64,000 bases of DNA. Origin: Caulobacter hibisci. GTDB taxonomy: Bacteria; Pseudomonadota; Alphaproteobacteria; Caulobacterales; Caulobacteraceae. Below are positions 7,605 through 17,071 of this stretch, one piece after another. Below the pieces are notes generated by a model. It had not been told where the DNA came from, ran no database searches, and saw only the letters and a program-made list of their open reading frames with translations. A program made the translations under genes and the position numbers. The stretch covers positions 1-64,000 of the forward strand of contig NZ_JADWOX010000012.1 of NCBI RefSeq assembly GCF_016135805.1. The letters are read 5' to 3'. Position 1 is the stretch's first letter, and the number at the start of each line of letters is the position of its first letter.

Positions 7605-10421
7605 ATGAAACGTATGGCGTTCATGCTGTCGGTTGCCCCGATGGCGCTTTTGGCCATGCCCGTGGCCGCGCAGACGACGGCCGCGACGGCAGCCTCTACC
7701 GCGGCCGCGGATACAGCCGGCGCCACGACGGAAACCTCGGCCGTGACCGAGGTCGTCGTGACCGGCCTTCGCCAGAGCATGCGCTCGGCGCAGACCATCA
7801 AGCGCAACTCGGACGCGATCCTCGACGCGGTCGTCGCCGAAGACATCGGCAAGCTTCCCGACAACACGGCCGCCGAGACCCTGGCGCGCATCTCCGGCGT
7901 GCAGGTCGAACGTTTCAGCGACGAGGCCAATCGCGTCCTGATCCGAGGCCTGCCCGACGTCGCCACCACCTATAACGGCCGCGAGATCTTCACCGCCGAA
8001 CTGCGTCGCGTGCAGTTGCAGGACTTCCCGGCCCAGGCCCTGGCGGGGATCGAGATCTACAAGTCCGGCACCGCCGACATCGTCGAGCCGGGCCTGGCCG
8101 GCCTGATCAACGTCCGCACGCGTCGCCCGCTTGATTTCAAGGGGCGGTTCATCGGCGGCGGCGTGCGCCTCACCTACAACGACCAGACCGAGAAGCGCGA
8201 CCCGAACGGCAACATCCTGCTCTCGGATCGCTGGGACACGTCGATCGGCGAGATCGGCGTCCTGGCCAACGCCACCTACGCCCAGTCGCAGTACCGCAAC
8301 GGCGTGCGGTACAACAACCAATGGATCCGTCAGGTCAGTCCCGCCTCCAGCGTCTCGCCGGCCAGCGCCGGCAACAGCTTCTACTACCCCCACTCGGTGG
8401 GTCTCTATAACGACGGCGGCAAGCGCTACCGGCCTTCGGGCAACGTCGCCGTCCAGTGGAAGCCGAACGACAAGCTCGAGATCTATTTCGACGGGATCTA
8501 CCAGGGCTATCGCGGCCGGCAGGCGACCGACAACCTGGACGTCAATCTTCGCGACTGGGACTCCACCGTCCTGCAGGACCCCACCCTGACGAACGTCACG
8601 CTGGTTCCCGGGACCACCGACCAGGCCGCCGGCTTCACCAAGACCGGTGGCGTCGCGCCCCAGGCCTATCGCTCGACCGGCGCCGATCACACCAACACCT
8701 ATCAGGGCGCGGTCGGCGCCGTCTGGCGCGGTGATCGCCTGACCCTGTCGACCGACCTCGCCTACGAGGACAGCGAGTACGAGGCCCGTAACTGGAGCCT
8801 GGACAGCGCCTTCACCACCGCGCCGACCGTGGTCGTCAAGTTCAACGAGAAGGATGGCGCGGCGTTCGACCTCACCGGCTTCGACGCCGCCAACCCGGCC
8901 AACTACTACTGGCGCGGCTATTACGAGCGGCACTACATCGCCAAGGGCAGCGGGGTCCAATGGCGCGGCGATGCAGTGTTCGACACACGCCTGTCGTTCC
9001 TGCCCGAGATCAAGTTCGGACTGCGCTACACCGACCGCGACGCCTCGCTGATCCAGGGCTCGCGCTACGCCTGGGTGCTGCCGCTGAAGATCGCGCTGTC
9101 CAGTCTGCCCGTGGGGCAGCTCGAGATGATCGAGGATCCGTTCCGCGGCGATTCACAGGGCTTCACCCAGTATCTGATGCCGACCCGCGAGGGGATCGCG
9201 GCGAACGCCGCCGCCCTGCGGCAACGCTCGATCGACGCCCTGCAGCAACTGATCGCGCTCTACCCCAACGACCAGGGCTACAAGGACACCCTGACGGCCT
9301 TCAGCAGCCCGGACGTGCCCCTCGACCAGGGCGGCGCCTTCAGCGCCACCGAACAGAGCTACGCCGGCTACGTCCAGGCCAAGTACGACTTCGAGCTGGG
9401 TTCGATGGCGTTTGATGGCGTGGTCGGCGTCCGGGTGGTCCAGACCGTCGGCGAATACTCCGGCACCTCGCGCGTCGCGGCAAATGGCGTCACGACCCTG
9501 ATCCCGAGGACGATCGAGCAGAACTACACGGACGTGTTGCCCAATATCAGCCTGCGGATCCGGCCGCTGGACAAGGTGCAATTGCGCCTGGGCTATACCG
9601 AGACCCGCACCCGCGTCGACTTCGGCGCGCTCAACCCGGCCCTGAACGTCACCCAGGTCGTTCGCGACCCCAACGAGCCCGTCGATCCCAACGCGCCGGT
9701 GCAACCCAACGCCTACGGCTCGGGCGGAAACCCCGACCTCGTGCCGCTCACGTCCAAGAACTACGACATCAGCGCCGAGTACTATTTCTCCAGCACGGGC
9801 AGCATCACCGTCGCCGGCTTCTATCGCGACCTCTTCGGGTTCACGAGCAACTACACCAGCCGGGTCCAGGATCCTGTCTATGGCCTGATCGAAATCAGCC
9901 GTCCGGAAAACTCCGGGGCGGGCAAGATCAAGGGTTTCGAGGTCAACGCCCAGACCTTCCTCGACTTCCTGCCCGAAGCCTTCAAGGGCTTCGGCGTCCA
10001 GGGCAACGTCACCTACATCGACGGCAAGAACCAGTTCCCCCAGACGCTCGGCGCCGATGCGTCCTACGTCAAGATCACCGGCCTTTCCAAATGGACCTAC
10101 AACGCCGCTCTGTTCTACGAGCGCAACGGCGTGACGGGACGGATCTCCTACAATCGACGCTCGCCCTGGGTCAGCTACTACCGTCAGGCGACCGACGGTT
10201 CGCAATATACCGGCGTAGGGGTGCGGGCGACGTCCCGTCTGGACGCCTCGCTGAGCTACGACCTTTCCAAGCAACTGACCGTCAGCCTCGACGTCAGCAA
10301 CCTGCTGGCCAAGCCGTTCGAGAACTACAACAACTATTCGCCCGACCGGACCTATCCGGTCGATGTCCGCTACGAGGGTCGCTACTACGGGGTGGGCCTG
10401 CGCTTCCGCTTCGGCGAGTGA
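7605..10421 (+). CDS. TonB-dependent outer-membrane receptor
   Basis: An outer-membrane active transporter of about 938 residues, powered by TonB-ExbB-ExbD. The N-terminus is a signal peptide (MKRMAFMLSVAPMALLAMPVAAQ). The plug follows, with VVVTGLRQS near the TonB-box position, then EDIGKLPDNTAAETLARISGV and IRGLPDVATTYNGREI. The rest is beta-barrel, ending in the typical terminal strand RYYGVGLRFRF. ATG 7605 is chosen over the adjacent TTG because GGGAGGG lies just upstream. It has no STN domain, so it is not expected to signal to FecR itself. The plug resembles the Caulobacter-type receptors often used for sugars or complex organics, but the ligand cannot be read from sequence. Confidence 0.92.
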   Translation: MKRMAFMLSVAPMALLAMPVAAQTTAATAASTAAADTAGATTETSAVTEVVVTGLRQSMRSAQTIKRNSDAILDAVVAEDIGKLPDNTAAETLARISGVQVERFSDEANRVLIRGLPDVATTYNGREIFTAELRRVQLQDFPAQALAGIEIYKSGTADIVEPGLAGLINVRTRRPLDFKGRFIGGGVRLTYNDQTEKRDPNGNILLSDRWDTSIGEIGVLANATYAQSQYRNGVRYNNQWIRQVSPASSVSPASAGNSFYYPHSVGLYNDGGKRYRPSGNVAVQWKPNDKLEIYFDGIYQGYRGRQATDNLDVNLRDWDSTVLQDPTLTNVTLVPGTTDQAAGFTKTGGVAPQAYRSTGADHTNTYQGAVGAVWRGDRLTLSTDLAYEDSEYEARNWSLDSAFTTAPTVVVKFNEKDGAAFDLTGFDAANPANYYWRGYYERHYIAKGSGVQWRGDAVFDTRLSFLPEIKFGLRYTDRDASLIQGSRYAWVLPLKIALSSLPVGQLEMIEDPFRGDSQGFTQYLMPTREGIAANAAALRQRSIDALQQLIALYPNDQGYKDTLTAFSSPDVPLDQGGAFSATEQSYAGYVQAKYDFELGSMAFDGVVGVRVVQTVGEYSGTSRVAANGVTTLIPRTIEQNYTDVLPNISLRIRPLDKVQLRLGYTETRTRVDFGALNPALNVTQVVRDPNEPVDPNAPVQPNAYGSGGNPDLVPLTSKNYDISAEYYFSSTGSITVAGFYRDLFGFTSNYTSRVQDPVYGLIEISRPENSGAGKIKGFEVNAQTFLDFLPEAFKGFGVQGNVTYIDGKNQFPQTLGADASYVKITGLSKWTYNAALFYERNGVTGRISYNRRSPWVSYYRQATDGSQYTGVGVRATSRLDASLSYDLSKQLTVSLDVSNLLAKPFENYNNYSPDRTYPVDVRYEGRYYGVGLRFRFGE

Positions 10422-10429
10422 CAACGGCG

Positions 10430-10459
10430 CGGGCCGGCAGCCGAGAAGCTGCTGGCCCG
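10430..10459. terminator. Hairpin between convergent genes
   Basis: CGGGCCGGCAGC and GCTGCTGGCCCG pair with one G-U across a six-base loop, eight bases after the receptor stop codon and before the stop of the convergent fecR gene. There is no T tract after it, so simple intrinsic termination is uncertain. Confidence 0.45.
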
Positions 10460-10521
10460 TCTCGCCCTCGTCGGGTTGAGCCGCGGCTGAAGACCTCGAT
10501 CTTGAGGGACGTTGATCGCCG

Positions 10522-11550
10522 CTACGGCGCGACCAGGACGATCTCGCCGCCCTCGCCGGTGCGCACCTTGGCTGCGCCATAGGCCGACAGGGCGTCGACG
10601 AAACCGCCGACGTCGCCGGTCTTGAACCGGCCGCTCATCGGGGTGGCGGCCACGCGGGGCGAGGCGATGCGGATCTTGCGGTCCGAATAGCGGTTCAGCT
10701 CGCCGACGATCTGCGACAGCGGCTGGTTGTCGAACACCAGGCTGCCTTCGCGCCAGCTGGTCAGGGCGGCGACATCAGCGGCGGCCACGGCCCACGTCGC
10801 GCCGGCGTGCTGTTCCAGGCGCGAGCCCGGCAGCAGGTCGACGCTGTTGTGGGCGGCCGGATCGGCGACGCGGATCTTGCCTTCCAGCAGGCTGACCGAC
10901 CAGGCGCCCGGATCGATGCGCACGTTGAATGCGGTGCCCAGGGCGGTGACCGTGCGGCCCTGCGCGGTGACCACGAACGGCCGCTGCGGGTTCTTGGCCA
11001 CCTGGAAGAAGGCCTCGCCGCGATCCAGGGTCAGGCCCCGGCGCGCGCCCCATTCGGTGACGCGCAGCACGGTGTCGGTCGACAGGGTGGCGACCGAGCC
11101 ATCGGCCAGGGTGATGCTCTTCCGTTCGCCGACGCCGGTCTGGTAGACGGCCTCGGCCATCTGGGCGGGCGCGACGGCCGGCGCGGAATGGTCGGCCGAG
11201 GTGGCGGCCAGCCACAGGGCCGTGCCGAAGCCGCCGGCCATCACCATGGCGGCGATGCCCGCGGCCCAGCGCATCTGCGGCCGGGCGTGGCGACGACGGG
11301 CGTCGGCGGCCAGGTCTGCCTTCAGCGCGGCGCGCGCCGACCGGATCTCGGGTTCATCCGACAGCGCGCCGATGCGCGACCAGGCGTCGGCGGCGGAGTC
11401 GAAGGCGGGCTTATTGGCGGGATCGGACTTCAGCCAGGAATCGAAGTCACGCCGCAGGCTGAGGTCGTTCGGCCGATTGTGCAGGCGCGCGACCCATTCC
11501 GCGGCGTCCGGTTCACCGGAAGAAGCCAGGTTTGGGGCGAGGTGGCGCAT
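10522..11550 (-). CDS. FecR-like anti-sigma / sigma regulator
   Basis: An inner-membrane sigma regulator of 342 residues. The N-terminal cytoplasmic part (AAEWVARLHN, then FDSWLKSDPANKPAFD) is the DUF4880-type sigma-binding region. One membrane helix follows near residues 92-112. The periplasmic FecR domain contains GVGERKSITLADGS, LRVTEWGARRGLTLDRGEAFF and GTAFNVR, and the C-terminal STN-like region includes NRYSDRKIRI. By family it holds the sigma factor inactive or ready until a receptor passes on ligand binding. Its start lies inside the 3' end of the sigma gene (38-base overlap), so the two are coupled. The divergent receptor at 12272 carries the matching STN domain. Confidence 0.9.
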   Translation of the reverse strand: MRHLAPNLASSGEPDAAEWVARLHNRPNDLSLRRDFDSWLKSDPANKPAFDSAADAWSRIGALSDEPEIRSARAALKADLAADARRRHARPQMRWAAGIAAMVMAGGFGTALWLAATSADHSAPAVAPAQMAEAVYQTGVGERKSITLADGSVATLSTDTVLRVTEWGARRGLTLDRGEAFFQVAKNPQRPFVVTAQGRTVTALGTAFNVRIDPGAWSVSLLEGKIRVADPAAHNSVDLLPGSRLEQHAGATWAVAAADVAALTSWREGSLVFDNQPLSQIVGELNRYSDRKIRIASPRVAATPMSGRFKTGDVGGFVDALSAYGAAKVRTGEGGEIVLVAP

Positions 11551-12076
11551 CGTGTTCCTGCAGGCGGCTCGTCAGGTGTTTCAGAGCCTTGGCGACGTGT
11601 TTTTCGACCGCGCTGACGGAGAGTCCCAGTTGAGCGGCCGCCGCCTTGTAACTCATGCCTTCAAATCGGACGAGCATGAAAGCGGCGCGCGTCCTTAACG
11701 GCAGATCGGCCAGGGCCGCCGCGGCGACGGCGGCCTGCTGCTTGGCTTGCAGAATCCGGTCGGGTGACAGTTCGTCGAGCGGGTGGTGGATCTCCTCCAG
11801 CTCGCAGTGGGCCTGGCGCTTGCGCACGGTGTCGCGGCGACGGCGGTCCAGCAGGACGTTGGTGGCGGTCTGGAAAATGAAGCTGCCGAGGTTCGACACC
11901 TCGCCGCCGTCACGGCGGTTGTGCAGTCGGAGCAGAACTTCCTGTACGAGGTCGTCGACCTCGCCCCCGTCCACCCTTCGGCGGAAGAAGGCTCTTAGGG
12001 CCTGCTGGTAGGGCAGGGAGGCCTGGGCCAAGCCCTCGCCTCCACGCGCTCCAGCGGCCAGATTCGCCAGCGCCAT
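11513..12076 (-). CDS. FecI-like ECF RNA polymerase sigma factor
   Basis: An extracytoplasmic-function sigma-70 factor. Region 2 includes DDLVQEVLLRLHN and FIFQTATNVLLDRRRRD; region 4 includes LPLRTRAAFMLVRFEGMSY and the helix-turn-helix KAAAAQLGLSVSAVEKHV. ATG 12076 (187 residues) is preferred because GGGGAC lies nearby; an ATG at 12118 adds 14 residues but has no ribosome binding site. It overlaps fecR. By the Fec model it transcribes the receptor gene after release, so the divergent receptor at 12272 is its expected target. Confidence 0.88.
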   Translation of the reverse strand: MALANLAAGARGGEGLAQASLPYQQALRAFFRRRVDGGEVDDLVQEVLLRLHNRRDGGEVSNLGSFIFQTATNVLLDRRRRDTVRKRQAHCELEEIHHPLDELSPDRILQAKQQAAVAAAALADLPLRTRAAFMLVRFEGMSYKAAAAQLGLSVSAVEKHVAKALKHLTSRLQEHDAPPRPKPGFFR

Positions 12077-12271
12077 TTCGTCGTCCCCGACACAACGAGT
12101 CTTTTTTGTTGCGATCATTCGTCAGCAGCGTGACGACCGGGTCAACCCACACTCTCGGTCTTGCCGTGAGGGCGCCCCGCCTGCCAGATTAACAGGCAGA
12201 GTCTCCGGATTGTCCGCCAGGCGGGCGCGCGGCGACGGGATCGCCGGCCAACGGCGACGAGGGGACTGGCC

Positions 12272-14860
12272 TTGGGGAACGCAGCGGTGAAGGAAGGGTC
12301 GCTGCCGCGTACTGGAGCCCCGGGGGTCTTGCTCATCCGCCATCGACGATCCGCCCTCGCGGGATGGCTCGCGCTCGCCGCCATGGCCGGGCCCGTGACC
12401 GTTCCCGTGGTCGCCGTCGCGGCCGCGCCGCGTCGGGTCGAGATCGAGGGCGGCGCGCCGATGGCCCGGGCCCTGACGGCCTTCTCCGCCCAGACCGACA
12501 CCGAGATCCTGTTCAACCCCGCCCTGGTCACCGGCCTGACCGCGCCCCGCGTCAGCGGCCGCCTGGAGCCGGACGAGGCCCTGCGGCGGCTTCTGGCCGG
12601 CTCGGGCCTGGTCGCCCGGCGGCACGGCGGTCGGCTGCTGATCGAGCGCGCCCCGATGGCCCGCCCGTCCCTGGCCGTCGCCCCGCCGGCCGCGCCGGTC
12701 GTCTCGGCCGAGGTCGACGCGGTGATGGTCACCGCCCTGCGCCGCAGCACCGCCGAGCAGGACACGCCGTTGTCGATGCGCATCGTCGACGGCGAGGCCC
12801 TGGCCGCCACCGGCGCGGTCACCTTCGAGCGCGTCGCCCAGCGCCTGCCGGGCCTGACCCTGACCAGCACGGGCGTCGGCCGCATGCGCATGACCCTGCG
12901 CGGCGTCTACGGTTCGGGCGAGGCGACCACGGCCCTCTATTACAACGACGTGCCGGTCTCGGGCCCCAGTGGCACCACGGCCGATCCCGGCGGATCGTTC
13001 CCCGACCTGCTGCTGGTCGATGTCGATCGGATCGAGGTGCTGCGCGGACCGCAGGGCACGCTGTATGGCTCCAGCGCCATGGGCGGGGCGGTGAAGGTCG
13101 GCTTCAACCGCGCCGATCTGTCTCGCGACCTGACGGGACTGGAACTGGAAAGCGGCGTCGTCGGCGGGCGGATCGGCGGGGCGGTCACCGCCGTGGCCAA
13201 CAAGGCCTTCGCCGACGACCGCGCGGCCGTGCGCCTGACCGCCTATCGCCGCGACGAGGCCGCCTTCGCCGACAACGCCCGCCTGGGCCTGACCGGCGTC
13301 AACGCCGGCCGAACGGTGGGCGGGCGCCTGGCCGCCGCCTGGCGGCCGCGCGAGGACATCCGCGTCGACCTGCTGCTGGCCGCCCAGGATTCCAAGCTGA
13401 ACGACACCGGGGCCGGCGCGCCGGGCGAGCCCTCGCACGTGTCGCGCAACTTCGTGCGCACGCCCTTCGACAGCCATGTGTGGTTCGCGGCCCTGTCGAT
13501 GGAGAGCCGCCTGCCGGGCGCCCGGTTCTCGGCCTCGCTGGCCCGCTACGAGTGGAACAACACCCGGCAGATCGACTACACCGGCACCCTGCAGTCCGAG
13601 CGCGGCAGCGCCGCCGCCTGCGCCCGCTGGCTGGTCCTGGGCTCCGACGTCGCCTGCGACGCGGGCCAGATGGGCGCCTACGCGTCCTATGTGGACAGCC
13701 GCACGCCCGGCCTGCTGTACCAGCCCATCGACCTCGTCGCCGACGTCCGCGAAGCGCGCCTGACCTCCGACCACGAGGGCGCGCTGCAATGGACGGTGGG
13801 GGTGTTCTCCGAGACCCGCCGCGACAGCATCGACAGCCAGGTGCGCGTCGCCGATCCGGCCACCGGCCTGCCCGTGGAGGCCGCCGGCTACACCGGCCGC
13901 CGCATCGTCGACACCCGCCTCGACCAGGCCGCCGCCTATGGCGAGGCGACCCTGTCCGTCGACGACCGGACCGACGTCACCGTCGGCGCCCGCCGCTTCG
14001 CCTACGACAAGAAGACCGTCGGCCACGTGCTGGTGGTCAACGTCATCTCCGACACCTCGGGCGGCAATTTCCGCAACCGGGTCGAAGAGGACGGCTGGAG
14101 CATGAAGGCCCTGGCCTCGCGCCGCTTCACCCCGCGGCTGATGGGTTACGCCCAGATCTCGCAGGGCTTCCGGCCCGGCGGGGTCAACACCGCCCCGGGC
14201 CTCGCCGCCGAGCTCCAGGCCTACGGCGCCGACACCCTGTGGAACCGCGAGCTGGGCCTGAAGTCTCGCTGGGGGCGGCTGTCGGCCAACCTGACGCTCT
14301 ACAGCATCGACTGGCGCGACATGCAGTATTCGGCGACCAGCGCCAACGGGGCCTTCGCCTTCGTGACAAACCTGGGCCGGGCCCGCATCGACGGAGCCGA
14401 GTTCGACGCCACCTGGAGCCGCCGCGGCGCCAAGCTGGGCTTCAACCTGGCCGCCACCGAGGCCGTGCTGACCCAGGACCAGACCACAGGCGCCATGGCC
14501 GGCCTGGGCCGCGAGGGCGACCACCTGCCGGCCGTGCCGCGCCTGGCCTTCACCGTCTGGGGCGAGACCCGCCGCGAGCTGCCCGGCGGCGCGGCCCTGA
14601 TCGTCAACGGCTCGGCCGCCTATGTCGGGGAGTCGCGCTCGACCTTCGAGTCCGTCAGCCCCGCCGCCGGCCGCGACCTGGGCGGCGTCACCCTGCTGGA
14701 CGGCCGCATCGCCATCGAACAGGGCCGCCGCTCGGCCGGCCTGTTCGTCGAAAATCTGCTCGACGCCGACGCGCCTCTGTTCATCACCGCCGGCCGCCTG
14801 CCGCAGTCGTTCTCGGCCCAGCCGCGCCGCGTCGGGCTGAGCCTGCGCTTCTCCTACTGA
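12272..14860 (+). CDS. FecA-like TonB-dependent receptor with STN signalling domain
   Basis: An 862-residue outer-membrane transducer. After a long signal sequence (hydrophobic core about residues 28-50) comes an STN/secretin-like domain (about 55-105: RVEIEGGAPMARALTAF, LEPDEALRRLLAGSGL), which in FecA/FpvA contacts FecR. The plug has VMVTALRRST, LRGVYGSGEAT and IEVLRGPQGTLYGSSAMGG, and the barrel ends in RRVGLSLRFSY. The TTG at 12272 follows AGGGGA by six bases; a GTG at 12287 is also in frame. It is divergent from the FecI/FecR pair, unlike the usual fecIRA order. The ligand is unknown; iron-siderophore and carbohydrate are both possible. Confidence 0.9.
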   Translation: MGNAAVKEGSLPRTGAPGVLLIRHRRSALAGWLALAAMAGPVTVPVVAVAAAPRRVEIEGGAPMARALTAFSAQTDTEILFNPALVTGLTAPRVSGRLEPDEALRRLLAGSGLVARRHGGRLLIERAPMARPSLAVAPPAAPVVSAEVDAVMVTALRRSTAEQDTPLSMRIVDGEALAATGAVTFERVAQRLPGLTLTSTGVGRMRMTLRGVYGSGEATTALYYNDVPVSGPSGTTADPGGSFPDLLLVDVDRIEVLRGPQGTLYGSSAMGGAVKVGFNRADLSRDLTGLELESGVVGGRIGGAVTAVANKAFADDRAAVRLTAYRRDEAAFADNARLGLTGVNAGRTVGGRLAAAWRPREDIRVDLLLAAQDSKLNDTGAGAPGEPSHVSRNFVRTPFDSHVWFAALSMESRLPGARFSASLARYEWNNTRQIDYTGTLQSERGSAAACARWLVLGSDVACDAGQMGAYASYVDSRTPGLLYQPIDLVADVREARLTSDHEGALQWTVGVFSETRRDSIDSQVRVADPATGLPVEAAGYTGRRIVDTRLDQAAAYGEATLSVDDRTDVTVGARRFAYDKKTVGHVLVVNVISDTSGGNFRNRVEEDGWSMKALASRRFTPRLMGYAQISQGFRPGGVNTAPGLAAELQAYGADTLWNRELGLKSRWGRLSANLTLYSIDWRDMQYSATSANGAFAFVTNLGRARIDGAEFDATWSRRGAKLGFNLAATEAVLTQDQTTGAMAGLGREGDHLPAVPRLAFTVWGETRRELPGGAALIVNGSAAYVGESRSTFESVSPAAGRDLGGVTLLDGRIAIEQGRRSAGLFVENLLDADAPLFITAGRLPQSFSAQPRRVGLSLRFSY

Positions 14861-14943
14861 GCGAGATTTCGCCTGTCAGGCGAGTTCGTGGTAAACCTCC
14901 CGTACGCGCCCGTCAGAGGCGTCATTCGTTAGGGAGGTTCAAC

Positions 14944-15126
14944 ATGGCCCACGCCATGCGTGTTTCCGCGCGTCCCGTGTCCTTCAGGAAGTGCGACATC
15001 AACAAGCCCGAAGCCGCCGAGCTTCGCCACGCCGGCCCCTGTATCCAGTGGGACCGCGTCGGCCTTGTCGCCATGGTGCTGCTGTTCGGCGCAGGGTTAG
15101 CGACCTGGGCCTACGCGGCGTTCTAG
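14944..15126 (+). CDS. Small single-helix membrane protein
   Basis: A 60-residue frame that begins with ATG six bases after AGGGAGG, one of the best ribosome binding sites in the window. Residues 1-38 are polar and basic, with one cysteine in RKCDIN and another in GPCIQW. Residues 39-60 form one hydrophobic helix (VGLVAMVLLFGAGLATWAYAAF). It lies 83 bases after the STN receptor on the same strand, with the small palindrome TCGCCTG-T-CAGGCGA (14869-14883) between. Function is not recognised. It is easily missed because a longer spurious frame reads through it. Confidence 0.65.
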   Translation: MAHAMRVSARPVSFRKCDINKPEAAELRHAGPCIQWDRVGLVAMVLLFGAGLATWAYAAF

Positions 15127-15225
15127 AAACCGCTACAAACCCGCCAGCGCGCGGCGTTTCCCAGGTGACGGCCCGGGTCTCGCCGCGCATGCTCGCTCCC
15201 TTCGACGCAAGGCTTGGGGGAGCAC

Positions 15226-16677
15226 GTGGCGGATACCGACGACAATCTCTGGAACGAAGACCTGGCCCCGACCACGGCGGCCCAGCGCACCTGGCGCGCG
15301 CGCCACTTCGCGGCCCTGTGGCTGGGCATGGTCATCGCCGTGCCCGCCTACATGCTGGCCGCCGGCCTGGTGGAGCAGGGGATGTCGGCGACCCAGGCCG
15401 TCTGGGCCGTGCTGCTGGGCAATGTGGTCGTGCTCGTCCCGATGCTGCTGATCGGCCACGCCGGCGCCAAGCACGGCGTGCCCTATGCGGTGCTGGCCCG
15501 CGCCGCGTTCGGCTGGCGGGGAGCGCGGCTGCCCGCGCTCGCCCGCGCCATCGTGGCCTGCGGCTGGTACGGCATCCAGACCTGGATCGGCGGTGGCGCG
15601 CTGCTGACCCTGCTCGGCGTCATGGTCGGCCACAGGCTCGACGGCGCGCCGATCCCGCTGCTGGGCATCGGGGTGGGCCAGCTGCTGGCCTTCCTGGCCT
15701 TCTGGCTGATCCAGCTGGCCTTTGTCACCAAGGGGCTGGAGACCGTCCGCAAGCTCGAGACCTGGACCGCGCCGATCAAGGTGGTTGTTTGCGCCGCCCT
15801 GGTCTGGTGGGCGTTGTCCAAGGCCGGAGGCCTCGGACCCATCCTGCATGAGCCCTCGGCCTACGACCCCGGCGGCGCCAAGGCCGGCCGGTTCTGGAGC
15901 GACTTCGGCCCCGCCGTCACCGCCATGACCGGCTATTGGGCCACGCTCGCCCTCAACATCCCCGACTTTACCCGCTTCGCCCGCACCCAGAAGGACCAGA
16001 TCGTCGGCCAGGCCCTGGGCTTGCCCGGCCCGATGGCCCTGCTGGCGGCGATGAGCGTCGTCGTCACCTCGGCCACGGTGCTGATCTTCGGCAAGGCTGT
16101 CTGGGACCCGGTGGCCCTGTCGGGCGACATCGGCGGCATCGCCGTGCTGGTCGGACTGGTGATCATCAGCCTCGACACCGTCTCCTGCAACATCGCCGCC
16201 AACCTGGTTGGCCCGGCCTACGACTTCGCCGCCCTCTGGCCCAGGCGGATCACCTACCGCATCGGCGGCTGGATCACGGCCGGCCTCGGCGTGCTGATCA
16301 TGCCCTGGAAGCTGCTGGAGAGCACCGCCGGATACATCTTCGTCTGGCTCACCGGCTACGGCGCGCTGCTGGGACCGATCGCCGGCATCCTGATCGTCGA
16401 CTACTGGCTGCTGCGCCGCACAGTCCTCGACGTCCCGGCCCTCTATGACCGCACGGGGGCCTACACCTACCGGGCGGGCTGGAACCCGGCCGCCCTGGTC
16501 GCCTTCGCCGTCGGCGTTGCGCCCAACCTGCCGGGCTTCCTGCACGCGGCCGCCCCGCACGCCTTCGCCGGCGTCGGCGCGCCGTGGACGCTCATCTACC
16601 AATACGCCTGGTTCGTCGGGGCGGGCCTGGCCGGCGGGCTCTACGGGCTGCTGATGCGCATAAAAACACCCGGGTAA
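15226..16677 (+). CDS. NCS1-family nucleobase:cation symporter
   Basis: An inner-membrane permease of about 483 residues with twelve hydrophobic segments. Family signatures are NEDLAPTTAAQRTW at the N-terminus, YAVLARAAFGWRGARLPALA, and CGWYGIQTWIGG. NCS1 carriers move uracil, cytosine, allantoin, hydantoins or thiamine precursors with Na+ or H+. The GTG at 15226 is preferred because GGGGG sits just upstream; a TTG at 15214 adds four residues. No pyrimidine or hydantoin catabolism gene is adjacent, so the substrate stays open. Confidence 0.88.
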   Translation: MADTDDNLWNEDLAPTTAAQRTWRARHFAALWLGMVIAVPAYMLAAGLVEQGMSATQAVWAVLLGNVVVLVPMLLIGHAGAKHGVPYAVLARAAFGWRGARLPALARAIVACGWYGIQTWIGGGALLTLLGVMVGHRLDGAPIPLLGIGVGQLLAFLAFWLIQLAFVTKGLETVRKLETWTAPIKVVVCAALVWWALSKAGGLGPILHEPSAYDPGGAKAGRFWSDFGPAVTAMTGYWATLALNIPDFTRFARTQKDQIVGQALGLPGPMALLAAMSVVVTSATVLIFGKAVWDPVALSGDIGGIAVLVGLVIISLDTVSCNIAANLVGPAYDFAALWPRRITYRIGGWITAGLGVLIMPWKLLESTAGYIFVWLTGYGALLGPIAGILIVDYWLLRRTVLDVPALYDRTGAYTYRAGWNPAALVAFAVGVAPNLPGFLHAAAPHAFAGVGAPWTLIYQYAWFVGAGLAGGLYGLLMRIKTPG

Positions 16678-16705
16678 TATTGACTCCATAATTCATCCGG
16701 GTAAA
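16668..16705 (+). promoter_or_regulatory. Repeated CCGGGTAA boxes upstream of the GIY-YIG/DUF2239 pair
   Basis: CCGGGTAA occurs at 16670-16677 and again at 16697-16704, 27 bp apart start to start, in a short AT-rich stretch. The first copy sits within the palindrome ACCCGGGT and overlaps the stop codon of the NCS1 gene. The boxes lie 28-63 bp upstream of the GIY-YIG start, a fitting place for a repressor or activator. Which protein binds is not known. Confidence 0.5.
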
Positions 16706-16732
16706 AAGCCGCTCACAGTCAGGGAGACGGCG

Positions 16733-17071
16733 ATGAATTCGCGCAAGGCGCTGCTGCGCGCCTACAAGGAAGAAAAGCCCCAGCCCGGCGTCTACGCCGT
16801 GCGCTGTGGCCGCACCGGCCAGGCCTTCGTCGGCGGGACCGAGAACGTGGCGACCCGCCAAAGCGGCGTCTGGTTCAGCCTCAAGCTCGGCTCGCACCCC
16901 AACGCCCGCCTGCAAGGGGCCTGGAACGCCCATGGCGAAACGGCCTTCGCCTTCGAGGTTCTGGAGACGATCGACGCCGAGGGCTTGGAGCCCAAGGGCA
17001 GGGCGCTGCGCCTGGCCGATCGCCGCAAGCACTGGTGCGAAACCCTGAACGCGGTAGATCTCGTCCGATGA
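16733..17071 (+). CDS. GIY-YIG nuclease superfamily small protein
   Basis: A 112-residue protein. GVYAVRCGRTGQAFVGG matches the GIY...YIG strand pair in relaxed form (GVY, FVG). An arginine/asparagine-rich helix (TENVATRQSGVWFSL) and FAFEVLE, with a candidate catalytic glutamate, follow. GGGAG upstream supports the ATG. It overlaps the DUF2239 gene by four bases. Small GIY-YIG proteins are often of unknown role; nuclease activity is plausible because the arginine and glutamate positions are kept. The pairing with DUF2239 suggests a shared task, perhaps in DNA repair or stress; this is inference. Confidence 0.8.
   Translation: MNSRKALLRAYKEEKPQPGVYAVRCGRTGQAFVGGTENVATRQSGVWFSLKLGSHPNARLQGAWNAHGETAFAFEVLETIDAEGLEPKGRALRLADRRKHWCETLNAVDLVR

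Noticed and set aside
12364..15126. Very long 920-codon frame overlapping the STN receptor gene
   Set aside because: It is an arginine/glycine-rich shadow of the real receptor frame; only its last 60 codons, with their own ATG and ribosome binding site, are kept as a gene.
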